A DNA stretch of 64,000 nt from NCBI RefSeq assembly GCF_001042485.2, contig NZ_LBMN02000035.1, forward strand, positions 1-64,000, in the 5' to 3' direction. The notes under the pieces are model-generated. The model did not search any database, was not told where the DNA came from, and saw only the letters and a program-made list of their open reading frames with translations. Both the position numbers and the translations under genes were made by a program. Of this stretch, positions 32,021 to 41,700 are shown in pieces. The number at the start of each line of letters is the position of its first letter. The stretch's first letter is position 1. The stretch comes from Bacillus paralicheniformis. GTDB lineage: Bacteria > Bacillota > Bacilli > Bacillales > Bacillaceae.

Positions 32021-33085
32021 ATGGAACTTGCCGCCATTTTATTTAGCATGTTTTTTGCGATGAATATCGGAGCGAGCGGTGCAGCTGCTTCAATGGGAAT
32101 CGCCTATGGATCTGAAGCCGTCAAAAAGAAGTTTCACGCACTAATAATCTGTGCAGCAGGCGTTCTCTCGGGCGCCGTCATCGGCGGAGGAAACGTCGTG
32201 AAAACGATCAGCTCAGGCATCATTCCCGAACGGGTGATTTCGCTTGAAATCGTCTGCATTATTATCGGCTCGGCGGCACTGTCGCTCTTTATCGCAAATG
32301 TACTCGGCATCCCGCTTTCGACAAGTGAAGTGACGGTCGGATCTGTTGTCGGAGTAGGTGTCGCTTACCAGGTTTTATATGTGAAATCTTTGCTTGTCAT
32401 CGTCTCATTTTGGGTCGTTGTACCAATCGTCGCTTTTACCTTTACATTTGCGATGGCAAACATCATGAAAAAAACGATCAAACGTCCAGCCTCGGGAAAG
32501 AAAGCAAAGGTTTTGGCGGTCATTCTGTTGATCACCGGGTTTTTTGAAGCCTTCTCAGCAGGCATGAACAATGTCGCAAATGCTGTCGGACCTCTGGTGG
32601 CGGCGCATGTTTTGACAGTCGGGGAAGGAACGCTCTACGGCGGACTGTTTGTCGCGCTGGGCGCCCTTTTACTGGGCAGGCGCGTTCTTGAAACAAACGG
32701 CAAAAAAATAACGAAATTTTCAAAAGGAGAGGGGATCATCCTTTCCGGAACAGGAGCCGGGCTTGTCATCATCAGTTCGATTTTCGGTTTGCCGGTTCCG
32801 CTTGCGCAAGTCACATCATCTTCTATTATAGGGATGGGAATGGCAAAAAACGGCGGCAATGTCTTTCATAAACAAGTGGTCAAAACGATGCTGAAAGTAT
32901 GGGTCGTCTCGCCGTTCCTTTCATTAAGCCTGTCTTATATGCTGGTCAGCCTTTTATTAAAAGGAGACTATTATGCTCTCATCGTCGTCACAAGCGTCCT
33001 TCTGGCATCTGTCGGGACGATCAGCCTGATGAGAGCAGTCAAAAAAGAGCACAGCTCCGTCCATGAACAAGGCGGAGGAATTTAA
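32021..33085 (+). CDS. cysP: CysP, PiT-family sulfate permease
   Basis: This 354-aa integral membrane protein has about ten hydrophobic segments and the two PiT repeats of inorganic phosphate transporters ([19 protein letters not shown] near the start, [20 protein letters not shown] in the middle). In B. subtilis the same gene, next to cysH and sat, transports sulfate, so sulfate is the likely substrate here. AAGGAGATGA precedes the ATG. The 3' end is 25 bases before the sat start. Confidence 0.92.
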   Translation: MELAAILFSMFFAMNIGASGAAASMGIAYGSEAVKKKFHALIICAAGVLSGAVIGGGNVVKTISSGIIPERVISLEIVCIIIGSAALSLFIANVLGIPLSTSEVTVGSVVGVGVAYQVLYVKSLLVIVSFWVVVPIVAFTFTFAMANIMKKTIKRPASGKKAKVLAVILLITGFFEAFSAGMNNVANAVGPLVAAHVLTVGEGTLYGGLFVALGALLLGRRVLETNGKKITKFSKGEGIILSGTGAGLVIISSIFGLPVPLAQVTSSSIIGMGMAKNGGNVFHKQVVKTMLKVWVVSPFLSLSLSYMLVSLLLKGDYYALIVVTSVLLASVGTISLMRAVKKEHSSVHEQGGGI

Positions 33086-33110
33086 ACACAAAGTAGGGGG
33101 AAACAAGTTT

Positions 33111-34247
33111 ATGAGTTTAGCACCACACGGCGGTGTATTGGTTAACCGCGTCAATGAAGCATACGATTTTCAACATATCGCACAGGAAATAGAACTGGAT
33201 TTAATGGCTTTTTCAGATTTGGAGCTGATCGGAATCGGTGCGTACAGCCCGATCCAAGGCTTTATGACAGAGAAAGACTATCTGTCCGTTGTCGAAAATA
33301 TGAGACTGTCAAGCGGCGAAGTATGGACGCTTCCGATCGCTCTGCCTGTTGACGAGCAAAAAGCTTCAAGCTTAAAAGCGGGGGACACCGTCCGCCTCAC
33401 CTATAATGGGGAAACATACGGCGTCATCGAGATCGAAGACATCTATACGCCGGACAAGAAAACGGAAGCCGTCAATATCTATAAAACCGACGAACTCGAG
33501 CATCCGGGCGTCAAAAAATTGTTTGACCGCGGCAGCGTTTATGTGGGCGGGCCGATCACTCTCATTAAACGGAGCGTAAAGCAATTCCCGGCCCACACAT
33601 TCGAACCTTTGGAAACAAGAAAAAAATTCGCAGAACTCGGCTGGAAAACGATCGTCGGATTCCAGACGAGAAATCCGGTTCACAGAGCGCACGAATACAT
33701 TCAAAAAACGGCGCTCGAGACAGTAGACGGTCTTTTCCTCAATCCGCTCGTCGGGGAAACAAAATCAGACGATATTCCGGCTGATGTCCGCATGGAAAGC
33801 TATCAGGTGCTGCTTGACGGCTACTATCCAAAAGACCGCGTCTTTCTCGGCGTTTTTCCGGCGGCGATGCGCTATGCGGGGCCGAAGGAAGCAATCTTCC
33901 ATGCGCTTGTCAGAAAGAACTACGGATGTACGCATTTTATCGTCGGAAGAGACCATGCCGGAGTCGGCGATTACTACGGCACATATGAAGCGCAGGAACT
34001 GTTCGATCAGTTCGCGCCGGAAGAGATCGGCATTACGCCGCTGAAATTCGAACACAGCTTCTACTGCAATGTCTGCGGTTCAATGGCTACGGCGAAAACG
34101 TGCCCTCACAGCAAAGAACATCATGTCATTTTGTCCGGTACAAAGGTGAGGGGCATGCTGAGAAACGGCGAGTTCCCGCCGAGCACATTCAGCCGTCCAG
34201 AAGTCATTCAAACATTAATCAAAGGCTTAACGGCCGGGGTTTCTTAA
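33111..34247 (+). CDS. sat: sulfate adenylyltransferase (ATP sulfurylase)
   Basis: This 378-aa enzyme makes APS from ATP and sulfate. The ATP/sulfate site is [12 protein letters not shown], and [17 protein letters not shown] carries the catalytic histidine loop. A C-x2-C...C-x2-H zinc-like motif follows ([15 protein letters not shown]). ATG 33111 is chosen because GTAGGGGG lies about ten bases upstream and the protein then starts MSLAPHGG as in Bacillus. A longer in-frame opening at 33063 overlaps cysP. Confidence 0.96.
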   Translation: MSLAPHGGVLVNRVNEAYDFQHIAQEIELDLMAFSDLELIGIGAYSPIQGFMTEKDYLSVVENMRLSSGEVWTLPIALPVDEQKASSLKAGDTVRLTYNGETYGVIEIEDIYTPDKKTEAVNIYKTDELEHPGVKKLFDRGSVYVGGPITLIKRSVKQFPAHTFEPLETRKKFAELGWKTIVGFQTRNPVHRAHEYIQKTALETVDGLFLNPLVGETKSDDIPADVRMESYQVLLDGYYPKDRVFLGVFPAAMRYAGPKEAIFHALVRKNYGCTHFIVGRDHAGVGDYYGTYEAQELFDQFAPEEIGITPLKFEHSFYCNVCGSMATAKTCPHSKEHHVILSGTKVRGMLRNGEFPPSTFSRPEVIQTLIKGLTAGVS

Positions 34248-34260
34248 GGGGGAGCATCTC

Positions 34261-34854
34261 TTGGTAAATAAAGATATTGTTTGGCATGAAGCGTCCATTA
34301 CAAAACGGGAATATCATGAGAAAAATAAACATAAAAGCTCGATCGTTTGGCTGACGGGCTTGAGCGGTTCAGGAAAATCAACAATTGCCAATGCCGCAGC
34401 GCGTGAGTTGTTTGAACAAGGCTACCAGGTCACGGTGCTCGACGGCGACAACGTCAGGCACGGACTGAACAAGGACCTCGGGTTTTCCGATGAAGACCGG
34501 AAGGAAAACATCCGCCGGATCGGCGAGGTCGCGAAGCTCTTTGTCGAACAGGGGACGATCGTCATTACGGCGTTCATTTCCCCTTTTAAAGAAGACCGCG
34601 GGCTTGTCAGACAGCTCGTCGAGGAAGATGAGTTTCATGAAGTCTATGTGAAATGCGATTTGGCGACGTGCGAGGAGCGCGACCCGAAAGGCTTGTATAA
34701 AAAAGCGAGAAACGGAGAAATTCCATTTTTCACGGGGATCGATTCGCCTTATGAAGAGCCTGAAACGCCTGAGCTAGTCCTTGATACAGGCGCACATAAT
34801 CGGGAAGAGTGCAAAAATCAGCTCGTCCAATACGTGAAAGATCAAACGAAATAA
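34261..34854 (+). CDS. cysC: adenylylsulfate (APS) kinase
   Basis: This 197-aa P-loop kinase phosphorylates APS to PAPS. The Walker A motif is [12 protein letters not shown]. The APS-binding [16 protein letters not shown], the FISPF loop and [15 protein letters not shown] are characteristic. The start is TTG, 13 bases after the sat stop, with AAGGGGGAG between. It is the last gene before two large hairpins that probably separate it from the siroheme genes. Confidence 0.95.
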   Translation: MVNKDIVWHEASITKREYHEKNKHKSSIVWLTGLSGSGKSTIANAAARELFEQGYQVTVLDGDNVRHGLNKDLGFSDEDRKENIRRIGEVAKLFVEQGTIVITAFISPFKEDRGLVRQLVEEDEFHEVYVKCDLATCEERDPKGLYKKARNGEIPFFTGIDSPYEEPETPELVLDTGAHNREECKNQLVQYVKDQTK

Positions 34855-34863
34855 AATGCGGGT

Positions 34864-34900
34864 GAAATAGGAAAGTGCTGCACATGCACTTTCCTATTTC
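34864..34900 (+). terminator. large perfect hairpin after cysC
   Basis: GAAATAGGAAAGTGC (34864-34878) pairs perfectly with GCACTTTCCTATTTC (34886-34900) around a seven-base loop. It is not followed by a T run, since ATAAAG comes next. It starts ten bases after the cysC stop and may act as a terminator of low efficiency or as a transcript-end stabiliser. Confidence 0.5.
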
Positions 34901-34965
34901 ATAAAGAAAACGTTTGGTTTTTGTGATATTTTCAGGCACCAAACGCTTTCTTTATGATTTATAAT
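34901..34965 (+). promoter_or_regulatory. 17-bp inverted repeat and -10 element before sumT
   Basis: ATAAAGAAAACGTTTGG (34901-34917) and CCAAACGCTTTCTTTAT (34939-34955) form a 17-bp inverted repeat with one mismatch. A perfect TATAAT follows at 34960-34965, 41 bases before the sumT start, but no good -35 is seen at 17 bp. Both arms contain a GAAANCGTTTGG core that loosely resembles a catabolite-responsive element. An operator is possible; so is an RNA hairpin. Confidence 0.45.
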
Positions 34966-35005
34966 GATTGAAGAAGACGTTGATCAGATCGGGGGGAGAT
35001 CTAAG

Positions 35006-35779
35006 ATGGGGAAAGTATATATCGTTGGGGCAGGTCCTGGAGACCCCGATTTACTGACGATCAAAGCTTTAAAAGCCATCCAGACAGCCGATGTCATTTT
35101 GTATGACAGGCTTGTGAATAAACAGATTTTACAGCACGCCAAGGAGGGAGCGGATCTCATCTACTGCGGAAAGCTTCCGGACTACCACATGATGAAGCAG
35201 GAAACGATCAATCATTTTCTCGTCAAGTATGCGAAAAAAGGGAAAATCGTTGTCAGGCTGAAAGGCGGCGATCCTTTCGTATTCGGCAGAGGCGGCGAGG
35301 AAGCGCAAACCCTCGCTGAACACGGAGTTGCTTATGAAATCGTGCCGGGAATCACCTCGGGGATTGCCGCCGCTGCTTATGCGGGCATTCCAGTGACACA
35401 CCGGGAAGCGAGTTCAAACGTCGCTTTCGTGACAGGACATTATCAAAAAGATGAACATTTTGAAGAGAAGTGGAAAGCGCTAGCCACAGGGATCGATACG
35501 CTTGTCATTTATATGGGGATTAAAAACGTGAAGCAAATTGAAAGGCTTCTGATCGAAAACGGCAGAGATCCGTCTACCCCTGCCGCTTTCATTCATTGGG
35601 GAACGACGGACAAACAAAAAACGGTGCTTTGCACGGTTGAAACGCTTGCAGGTACAGTCGAAAGCGAAAAAATTGAAAACCCGAGCCTGATTGTCATCGG
35701 GGATGTCGTTCAATTCAGCTCACAGTTAAGCTGGTTTGAACCCGAGCTGAAAGATCCGGCATTAAGCGAGGCGCTTTAA
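35006..35779 (+). CDS. sumT: uroporphyrinogen-III C-methyltransferase
   Basis: This 257-aa SAM enzyme dimethylates uroporphyrinogen III to precorrin-2, the first step to siroheme, the cofactor of sulfite reductase. The family start is KVYIVGAGPGDPDLLTIKA. DVILYDRLV, RLKGGDPFVFGRGGEE and the SAM-site VVPGITSG-type motif (EIVPGITSGIAAAAYAGIP) follow. ATG 35006 is chosen; a run of G and AGAT lies ten bases upstream. A longer opening at 34964 overlaps the -10 element. It is ylnD of B. subtilis. Confidence 0.95.
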   Translation: MGKVYIVGAGPGDPDLLTIKALKAIQTADVILYDRLVNKQILQHAKEGADLIYCGKLPDYHMMKQETINHFLVKYAKKGKIVVRLKGGDPFVFGRGGEEAQTLAEHGVAYEIVPGITSGIAAAAYAGIPVTHREASSNVAFVTGHYQKDEHFEEKWKALATGIDTLVIYMGIKNVKQIERLLIENGRDPSTPAAFIHWGTTDKQKTVLCTVETLAGTVESEKIENPSLIVIGDVVQFSSQLSWFEPELKDPALSEAL

Positions 35780-35780
35780 T

Positions 35781-36566
35781 ATGAAACAAGCGATTTTATA
35801 TATCGGCCACGGGAGCCGTCTGAAAAGAGCTCAAACAGAGGCAGCCGCTTTTTTGGAGAGCTGCAAAGAAACCATGTCCGCCCCCATTCAGGAAATTTCT
35901 TTTTTGGAACTGGCGGCACCGGATATCGAAACCGGTTTTAAAGCGTGTGTGGAAAAGGGCGCGACGCATATCGCGGCTGTGCCGCTTCTCCTCTTGACAG
36001 CCGCGCATGCCAAAAGGGACATCCCTGAGGAGCTTGCCCGCGTTTCTTCGCAGTATCCTTCCGTCAGCGTCGCTTACGGAAAGCCGATCGGCGTCGATCA
36101 GGAAGTCGTCAAAGCGGTTTTTACAAGGATCGAAGAAACGGGGACGCCATATGAACATGCAAGAGTCGTGGTGATCGGAAGGGGGAGCTCTGATCCGGAT
36201 GTCAAACGGGATGTCAATGACATTTGCGAGCGGCTGAGAGACCTCGCGCCCGTTGACGAGGTCATTCCCTGCTTTATGACAGCCTGTGAACCGCACTATC
36301 AGGATGTGTTTAAACAGCTTAAAGAACGGGACGGAAAAACGACATTTATCGTACCGTATTTGCTGTTTACCGGTATGCTGATGAACGAGATTGAAAGGGA
36401 AACCGCCAAGCTGAAAGAAACCAATCCGGACGTCGTGCTGACGGATTACCTCGGCTTCCACCCTCATGTGAAAAATGCCTTTTTGCACCGCGTTGAGGAA
36501 GCGGTTATCAACAAAGCCGGCCGCTTTGATTTTACAGGAGCATCAGATGCTGCCGCTTCACATTAA
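35781..36566 (+). CDS. sirB: sirohydrochlorin ferrochelatase
   Basis: This 261-aa CbiX-type chelatase inserts Fe2+ into sirohydrochlorin to give siroheme. The N-terminal GHGSRLKRAQTEA carries the metal-binding His, and VPLLLLTAAHAKRDIPEEL the second His. The second half repeats the fold (VVIGRGSSDPDVKRDV, VPYLLFTGMLMNEIE). It starts one base after the sumT stop and overlaps sirC by 20 bases. It is ylnE of B. subtilis. Confidence 0.93.
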   Translation: MKQAILYIGHGSRLKRAQTEAAAFLESCKETMSAPIQEISFLELAAPDIETGFKACVEKGATHIAAVPLLLLTAAHAKRDIPEELARVSSQYPSVSVAYGKPIGVDQEVVKAVFTRIEETGTPYEHARVVVIGRGSSDPDVKRDVNDICERLRDLAPVDEVIPCFMTACEPHYQDVFKQLKERDGKTTFIVPYLLFTGMLMNEIERETAKLKETNPDVVLTDYLGFHPHVKNAFLHRVEEAVINKAGRFDFTGASDAAASH

Positions 36567-37041
36567 CATCAAAGGCAAATCCGCAGTCATTGCAGGCGGA
36601 GGGGAGATCGCGGCGCGGCGTCTGAAAACGGTGCTGGCAGAAGGTGCGTCTGCAACCGTCATCAGCCCCGAAGTATCAGAAGAGATGCTCGGATTGATCG
36701 AAGAGCACGGCATCGAATGGAAGAAGAAAAAAGCGGAACCCGGCGATTTCAAGGATGCATTTCTGATCATTCTCGCGACCGATGATCACGAGGTGAACAA
36801 GCGGATCGCCGCATCAGCTGCTCCTGATCAGCTTGTCAATGTTGCGAGTGAAGCGGAGCTTGGAAATGTATATGTTCCGAAAATAATCAACAGAGGAAAC
36901 ATCACCATATCCGTCTCGACAAACGGAGCCAGCCCGCGTCACACGATCAAACTGGCCGGACAGATTGATGATTTGATCGATGATGAGCTTGTCCAAGAGA
37001 TCGACGAGCTTCTCCGTAAAAGAAGAGGCCTGAACCAGTGA
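36547..37041 (+). CDS. sirC: precorrin-2 dehydrogenase
   Basis: This 164-aa NAD-dependent enzyme oxidises precorrin-2 to sirohydrochlorin. The Rossmann motif GGGEIAARRLKTVL lies near residue 15. Conserved LIILATDD, VNVASEAELGNVYVPK and ISVSTNGASP follow. It lacks the methyltransferase and chelatase parts of the fused enterobacterial CysG; those roles are separate genes here. ATG 36547 follows CAGGAG by six bases and lies inside the end of sirB. It is ylnF of B. subtilis. Confidence 0.93.
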   Translation: MLPLHINIKGKSAVIAGGGEIAARRLKTVLAEGASATVISPEVSEEMLGLIEEHGIEWKKKKAEPGDFKDAFLIILATDDHEVNKRIAASAAPDQLVNVASEAELGNVYVPKIINRGNITISVSTNGASPRHTIKLAGQIDDLIDDELVQEIDELLRKRRGLNQ

Positions 37042-37055
37042 GGTTCAGGCCTTTT
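37026..37055 (+). terminator. terminator of the cysH/siroheme operon
   Basis: AGGCCTGAACC (37026-37036) pairs perfectly with GGTTCAGGCCT (37042-37052), followed by TTTT and another T run a few bases on. The 5' arm encodes the end of sirC. It also lies at the 3' side of the convergent gene rqcH. Confidence 0.85.
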
Positions 37056-37059
37056 AGCA

Positions 37060-38772
37060 TTATTTTTTCAGCTTGATGATCAAGTCTTCGTCAGGTGTTA
37101 CAAAAACGGTTTGCTGGCTGTCGTAGGTGACAAAACCGGGCTTTGCGCCATTCGGCTTTTTGACATGGCGTATTTTTGTATAGTCGACAGGAACCGAAGC
37201 CGAGTTTTTCGCTTTGCTGTAATAGGCAGCGATCTGCGCTGCTTCAAGGATGGTTTGCTCGTCCGGATCGCTCGATTGGATGACGACGTGCGACCCCGGA
37301 ATATCTTTCGTGTGAAGCCAGATGTGGTCGCGGGCGGCAAGTTTCATCGTCAAATATTCGTTCTGCTTGTTGTTTTTGCCGACGAGAATCGTTTCTCCTG
37401 CGCTGGATTCGTATGTTTCGAGCGTCGGCGCCTGTTTCTTCTGTTTTTTCTGGCCTCCTTGCTGTTTGGCCCGCAAATACTTTCCTTCGGCGAGCTCTTC
37501 GCGGATTTCGGTTATATCTTTCGGAGAGGCAGACGAAAGCTGCTGAATCAGCTGGTCGAAATAAGCGATTTCCTCTTCTGCTAATCTGATCTGCTCCTTC
37601 ACGACTTCCACCGAATTTTTCGCTTTTTGATATTTTGTAAAATAGCTTTGCGCGTTTTCGGAAGGCGTTTTATTCGGATTGAGCGGTATCGTGATTTCTC
37701 CGCCGTTTTCATCATAGTAGTTGATGACTCTCGCCGCTTTGTCTCCTTTTTTCAGCTGGTACAGGTTCGCTGTCAACAGCTCTCCGTACAGCTGAAAATC
37801 CTTCGCGTGTTCGGACTGCTCAAGCGTTTTTTTCAGCTTTTTGATTTTGTTTTCGTTCTTTTTCTTTTCGTTTGCCGCGAAACGCTCTAAATCATGAGCC
37901 TGCTGTTTGACGCGGTCTCGCTCCGCTTTTCCGAAATAGTAGCGGTCAAGAAGTTCGCTCAGCGTATGAAAGGGTTTGTTATCGCCTTTTATATGGGTCA
38001 GCTCAAGAAGGTAAAAATATTCTTTTCCATCTTCTGTCGTGATAAGCTGGGGCTGAAAACGCCGGTTTTTGATTTCGCTGAACATCTCTGTCAAGACGTT
38101 TGGCAGTGTCGCCCTGTTGGCAAGGCCCGCGCGAAAGACGGCTTCTTTCGCAAACAGAGGCGAGACGCCGGAAAAGGTATCGACGATCTGCCTGTCCAGT
38201 TTGCCTTCCTGGAAATTCAAATGGCGGAGAATATCTTCAGTTTCCGCTTCCAGCGGTGACAATTTGTTCTGGGCGGGAGGGAGAATGTAATCGTATCCCG
38301 GAAGCACGGTGCGGTAGCTGTTCACCGAAGGTGACAGGTGCTTCAAACTGTCGATGATGACATCTTTTTCTCCGTCGGTTAACACGATGTTGCTGTGCCT
38401 TCCCATGATTTCAACCATCAGCTTTCTTGTCAGCGTGTCGCCGATTTCGTTCCGGCTCCTGATATGAAAGACCATCATTCTGTCCATGCCGACTTGCTCG
38501 ACTCGGTCGATAAAGCCGCCTTCCAGATGCTTCCGGAGGAGCATGCAGAACATCGGAGGGGTGCTCGGGTTGTCATAGGTTTCGTTTGTCAGGTGAACCC
38601 GCGCATAACTCGGGTGGGCGGAGAGCAGCAATTTGCGGTTCTGCCCGTTCGCTCTGATATGAAACACCAGCTCGTGCTTAAACGGCTGGTGGATTTTTGC
38701 AATTCGTCCGCCTCGAATCGTTTCATTTAATTCTTCGATCATTCCGTATGTAAAAATGCCGTCAAAAGACAT
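37060..38772 (-). CDS. rqcH: RqcH, ribosome quality-control factor (NFACT family)
   Basis: This 570-aa NEMF/Rqc2 homologue binds 50S subunits with stalled nascent chains and directs addition of C-terminal alanine tails, which mark the chain for degradation. NFACT-N fills about 1-200, with the Asp97-Arg98 pair ([14 protein letters not shown]) that is needed for alanyl-tRNA recruitment. Helix-hairpin-helix and long coiled-coil arms follow (about 270-440). The C-terminal NFACT-R domain holds [19 protein letters not shown]. It was formerly annotated as a fibronectin-binding protein (yloA). It is transcribed against its neighbours and has its own promoter. Confidence 0.95.
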   Translation of the reverse strand: MSFDGIFTYGMIEELNETIRGGRIAKIHQPFKHELVFHIRANGQNRKLLLSAHPSYARVHLTNETYDNPSTPPMFCMLLRKHLEGGFIDRVEQVGMDRMMVFHIRSRNEIGDTLTRKLMVEIMGRHSNIVLTDGEKDVIIDSLKHLSPSVNSYRTVLPGYDYILPPAQNKLSPLEAETEDILRHLNFQEGKLDRQIVDTFSGVSPLFAKEAVFRAGLANRATLPNVLTEMFSEIKNRRFQPQLITTEDGKEYFYLLELTHIKGDNKPFHTLSELLDRYYFGKAERDRVKQQAHDLERFAANEKKKNENKIKKLKKTLEQSEHAKDFQLYGELLTANLYQLKKGDKAARVINYYDENGGEITIPLNPNKTPSENAQSYFTKYQKAKNSVEVVKEQIRLAEEEIAYFDQLIQQLSSASPKDITEIREELAEGKYLRAKQQGGQKKQKKQAPTLETYESSAGETILVGKNNKQNEYLTMKLAARDHIWLHTKDIPGSHVVIQSSDPDEQTILEAAQIAAYYSKAKNSASVPVDYTKIRHVKKPNGAKPGFVTYDSQQTVFVTPDEDLIIKLKK

Positions 38773-38824
38773 ATGAAAAACTCCCTTTTCTCGTTAATCC
38801 TCTTCGTAAAGCGTCTATTCAATA

Positions 38825-38853
38825 ATTATAGCATGATTTGGGACGAGTCTGAA
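38825..38853 (-). promoter_or_regulatory. promoter of rqcH
   Basis: On the minus strand, TTCAGA (38848-38853), a 17-bp spacer and a perfect TATAAT (38825-38830) preceded by TGC, an extended -10. Confidence 0.7.
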
Positions 38854-38918
38854 TAAATTGACTTATAGAGATGGATATACCAAGAGCAACCTTTAGGGCA
38901 GGAGGAGTGGACGATTCA

Positions 38919-41591
38919 ATGAAATGGCACGAGATGGGACAAACCGAATTGTTAAACATAACAAAAACGTCCATCGGCAAAGGTTTAACAGAAAAAGAGG
39001 CCGAAAAGCGGCTGGAAAGACACGGAACAAACGAACTTCAGGAAGGGGAAAAAACATCGGCGATCGCACTGTTTTTTTCTCAATTCAAGGACTTCATGGT
39101 TCTTGTTTTGCTTGCGGCCACGTTGATCTCTGGTTTCCTCGGGGAGTATATTGACGCCATCGCGATCATTGCGATCATCTTTGTAAACGGCATTCTCGGC
39201 TTCTTTCAGGAGAGACGGGCGGAAAGATCGCTCGAGGCTTTGAAGGAACTGTCGGCTCCTCAAGTGGCTGTGCTCCGGGAGGGGGAATGGGTAAAGATCC
39301 CTTCCAAAGAGCTCGTTCCGGGAGATGTTGTCCGTTTTGCAAGCGGAGACAGAATCGGCGCCGATCTCAGGCTTGTCGAGACAAAGAGCCTTGAAATAGA
39401 AGAATCGGCTCTTACGGGTGAATCGCTTCCCGTGTCTAAACAGGCAGAAGCTTTTCAGGCGTCCGACGTATCGCTGGGCGATCTGAAGAATATGGCTTTC
39501 ATGGGAACGTTGGTCACAAGGGGGAGCGGCACCGGCGTCGTTATCGGCACGGGAATGAACTCTGCGATGGGAAAAATCGCCGATATGCTCGAATCTGCCG
39601 GGAATACGGCGACCCCGCTGCAAAGAAGGCTTGAAGAGCTCGGCAAAATTTTGATTGTCGCCGCTTTGTTCCTGACGCTGCTTGTCGTTGCTGCCGGAGT
39701 CATCCAGGGGCATGACCTATACAGCATGTTTTTAGCGGGCGTTTCCCTTGCCGTCGCTGCCATACCTGAAGGGCTGCCGGCCATTGTCACGGTCGCTCTG
39801 TCTCTCGGCGTACAGCGGATGATCAGGCAAAAGTCGATCGTCAGAAAGCTCCCCGCGGTTGAGACGCTCGGCTGCGCGTCCATAATTTGCTCCGATAAAA
39901 CCGGGACGATGACGCAGAACAAAATGACGGTCACCCATGTCTGGTCAGGCGGGAAAACGTGGAACGTGTCAGGGATCGGCTACGAACCCGAAGGCTCCTT
40001 CACCATGAACGGGCGCGACGTGCAAGCCAGGCATCATAAACCGCTCCAACAGGTCCTTCTGTTCGGCGCATTATGCAATTCATCTTCGATTATCGAAAAA
40101 GACGGGGAGTTTCGTCTTGACGGCGATCCCACCGAAGGCGCTTTGCTGACGGCAGCACGAAAAGCGGGTTTTACGGACAGATATGTTGACGAACATTTTA
40201 AAATCATCGAGGAGTTTCCGTTTGATTCGACGCGGAAAATGATGTCTGTCATTGCGGAAGATAAGAGCGGCAAGCGCTTTGTCATCACAAAGGGCGCGCC
40301 TGATGTATTGATGAAGCGTTCGTCGCATACGCTGACGGACGAAAAGCGCGAAATCTTCACAAAGGCAAGACTCGCCGAAACAAGCGCGGCGCTGGAAACG
40401 CTTGCGTCCCAAGCGCTGAGGACGATTGCTGTCGCGTATAAACCGATCAAAGAAACAGAAAATCTCTCGCTCGAAAAAGCGGAGTCAGGCTTAACTTTCA
40501 TCGGGCTGTTAGGGATGATCGATCCGCCGCGGCCCGAAGTGAAAACAGCGATTAAAGAGTGCCGGGAAGCGGGGATCAAAACAGTGATGATCACCGGCGA
40601 TCATGTGATAACGGCAACAGCCATCGCAAAAGATCTCGGGTTATTGCCGCCGCGCGGAAAGGTCGTGGACGGCCAGATGCTGAACGAGCTCTCGCAGGAA
40701 GAATTGGCGGAAATTGTTGACGATGTTTACGTGTTTGCAAGGGTGTCGCCCGAACATAAGCTGAAGATCGTGACCGCCTACCAGGAAAACGGCCACATCG
40801 TCGCCATGACTGGAGACGGAGTCAATGATGCCCCTGCGATTAAACAGGCGGATATCGGCATTTCGATGGGGATTACGGGAACGGATGTTGCCAAGGAGGC
40901 ATCATCGCTCATTCTTGTCGATGATAATTTTGCGACGATTAAATCGGCCATCAAGGAAGGACGCAATATCTATGAAAATATTAGAAAGTTCATCAGATAT
41001 TTGCTCGCATCCAATGTCGGCGAAATTTTGGTCATGCTGTTTGCGATGCTGCTCGCTCTGCCGCTGCCGCTTGTTCCGATACAGATTCTATGGGTCAACC
41101 TTGTGACGGACGGCCTGCCTGCCATGGCGCTCGGCATGGATCAGCCTGAAGACGATGTGATGCAGAGGAAGCCGCGAAGTCCGAAAGAAGGCGTGTTTGC
41201 AAGGGGGCTCGGCTGGAAGGTCGTATCGCGCGGCTTTTTAATCGGAATTGCCACACTCGGGGCGTTTATGTTCATTTACAATCGCAACCCGGAAGCGCTT
41301 GAGTATGCTCAGACGGTCGCTTTTGCAACGCTCGTCCTTGCACAGCTGATCCATGTGTTCGACTGCCGGAGCGAGCGGTCTATCTTTGACCGCAATCCGT
41401 TTGAAAACATTTATTTGCTCGGCGCAGTATTGTCTTCGATTCTTTTAATGCTTGTCGTTATTTATTATCCGCCGCTGCAGCCGATTTTCCATACGGTTCC
41501 GATTTTAATGGCAGACTGGCTCCTGATTGTCGGAATGTCGGCGATTCCAACTTTTTTATTGGCCGGGTCACTTTTGACAAGAAAAAAATAG
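38919..41591 (+). CDS. yloB: calcium-transporting P-type ATPase
   Basis: This SERCA-like P2A ATPase of 890 aa pumps Ca2+ across the membrane. It has an N-terminal cation-ATPase domain, actuator TGES (ALTGESLPV), the phosphorylated Asp326 in CSDKTGTMTQNKMT, MITGDHVITA, the hinge TGDGVNDAPAIKQADIGI, and ten membrane segments, including AAIPEGLPAIVTVALSLG (site residues) and ILWVNLVTDGLPAMALGMD. ATG 38919 is chosen; GGCAGGAGGAG is ten bases upstream. The longer opening at 38871 is unsupported. In B. subtilis the gene is tied to sporulation; no clear sporulation promoter is seen here, although TGAATA at 38850-38855 resembles a sigma-G -35. Confidence 0.94.
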   Translation: MKWHEMGQTELLNITKTSIGKGLTEKEAEKRLERHGTNELQEGEKTSAIALFFSQFKDFMVLVLLAATLISGFLGEYIDAIAIIAIIFVNGILGFFQERRAERSLEALKELSAPQVAVLREGEWVKIPSKELVPGDVVRFASGDRIGADLRLVETKSLEIEESALTGESLPVSKQAEAFQASDVSLGDLKNMAFMGTLVTRGSGTGVVIGTGMNSAMGKIADMLESAGNTATPLQRRLEELGKILIVAALFLTLLVVAAGVIQGHDLYSMFLAGVSLAVAAIPEGLPAIVTVALSLGVQRMIRQKSIVRKLPAVETLGCASIICSDKTGTMTQNKMTVTHVWSGGKTWNVSGIGYEPEGSFTMNGRDVQARHHKPLQQVLLFGALCNSSSIIEKDGEFRLDGDPTEGALLTAARKAGFTDRYVDEHFKIIEEFPFDSTRKMMSVIAEDKSGKRFVITKGAPDVLMKRSSHTLTDEKREIFTKARLAETSAALETLASQALRTIAVAYKPIKETENLSLEKAESGLTFIGLLGMIDPPRPEVKTAIKECREAGIKTVMITGDHVITATAIAKDLGLLPPRGKVVDGQMLNELSQEELAEIVDDVYVFARVSPEHKLKIVTAYQENGHIVAMTGDGVNDAPAIKQADIGISMGITGTDVAKEASSLILVDDNFATIKSAIKEGRNIYENIRKFIRYLLASNVGEILVMLFAMLLALPLPLVPIQILWVNLVTDGLPAMALGMDQPEDDVMQRKPRSPKEGVFARGLGWKVVSRGFLIGIATLGAFMFIYNRNPEALEYAQTVAFATLVLAQLIHVFDCRSERSIFDRNPFENIYLLGAVLSSILLMLVVIYYPPLQPIFHTVPILMADWLLIVGMSAIPTFLLAGSLLTRKK

Positions 41592-41598
41592 GCTTGTA

Positions 41599-41639
41599 TG
41601 ATATAATCTTAAAGGTAATAGAGGTTTCTATTGCCTTTT
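41599..41639 (+). promoter_or_regulatory. extended -10 promoter and leader hairpin before yloC
   Basis: TGATATAAT (41599-41607) is an extended -10. The only good TTGACA (41574-41579) is 22 bp upstream, within the yloB coding end. Directly after the -10, AAAGGTAATAG (41611-41621) pairs with CTATTGCCTTT (41628-41638) and is followed by a single T. The hairpin could be the yloB terminator or an attenuator of the yloC transcript. Confidence 0.5.
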
Positions 41640-41700
41640 CATCTTGCGTAAATTTAAATCAAAGAAGTCTTTTTCACTTATACGGAATTGGGTGTGTTTT

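Noticed and set aside
34901..34955. A definite CcpA cre site before sumT
   Set aside because: The resemblance is loose and siroheme synthesis is not a known CcpA target; kept only as a remark.
35796..36488. A 230-codon open frame on the minus strand opposite sirB
   Set aside because: sirB is well conserved and in operon order. The antisense frame has no ribosome site or recognisable domain and follows from codon bias of the sense gene.
38985..39713. A 242-codon open frame on the minus strand inside yloB
   Set aside because: It lies wholly within the conserved P-type ATPase, and its translation is low-complexity with no known motif.
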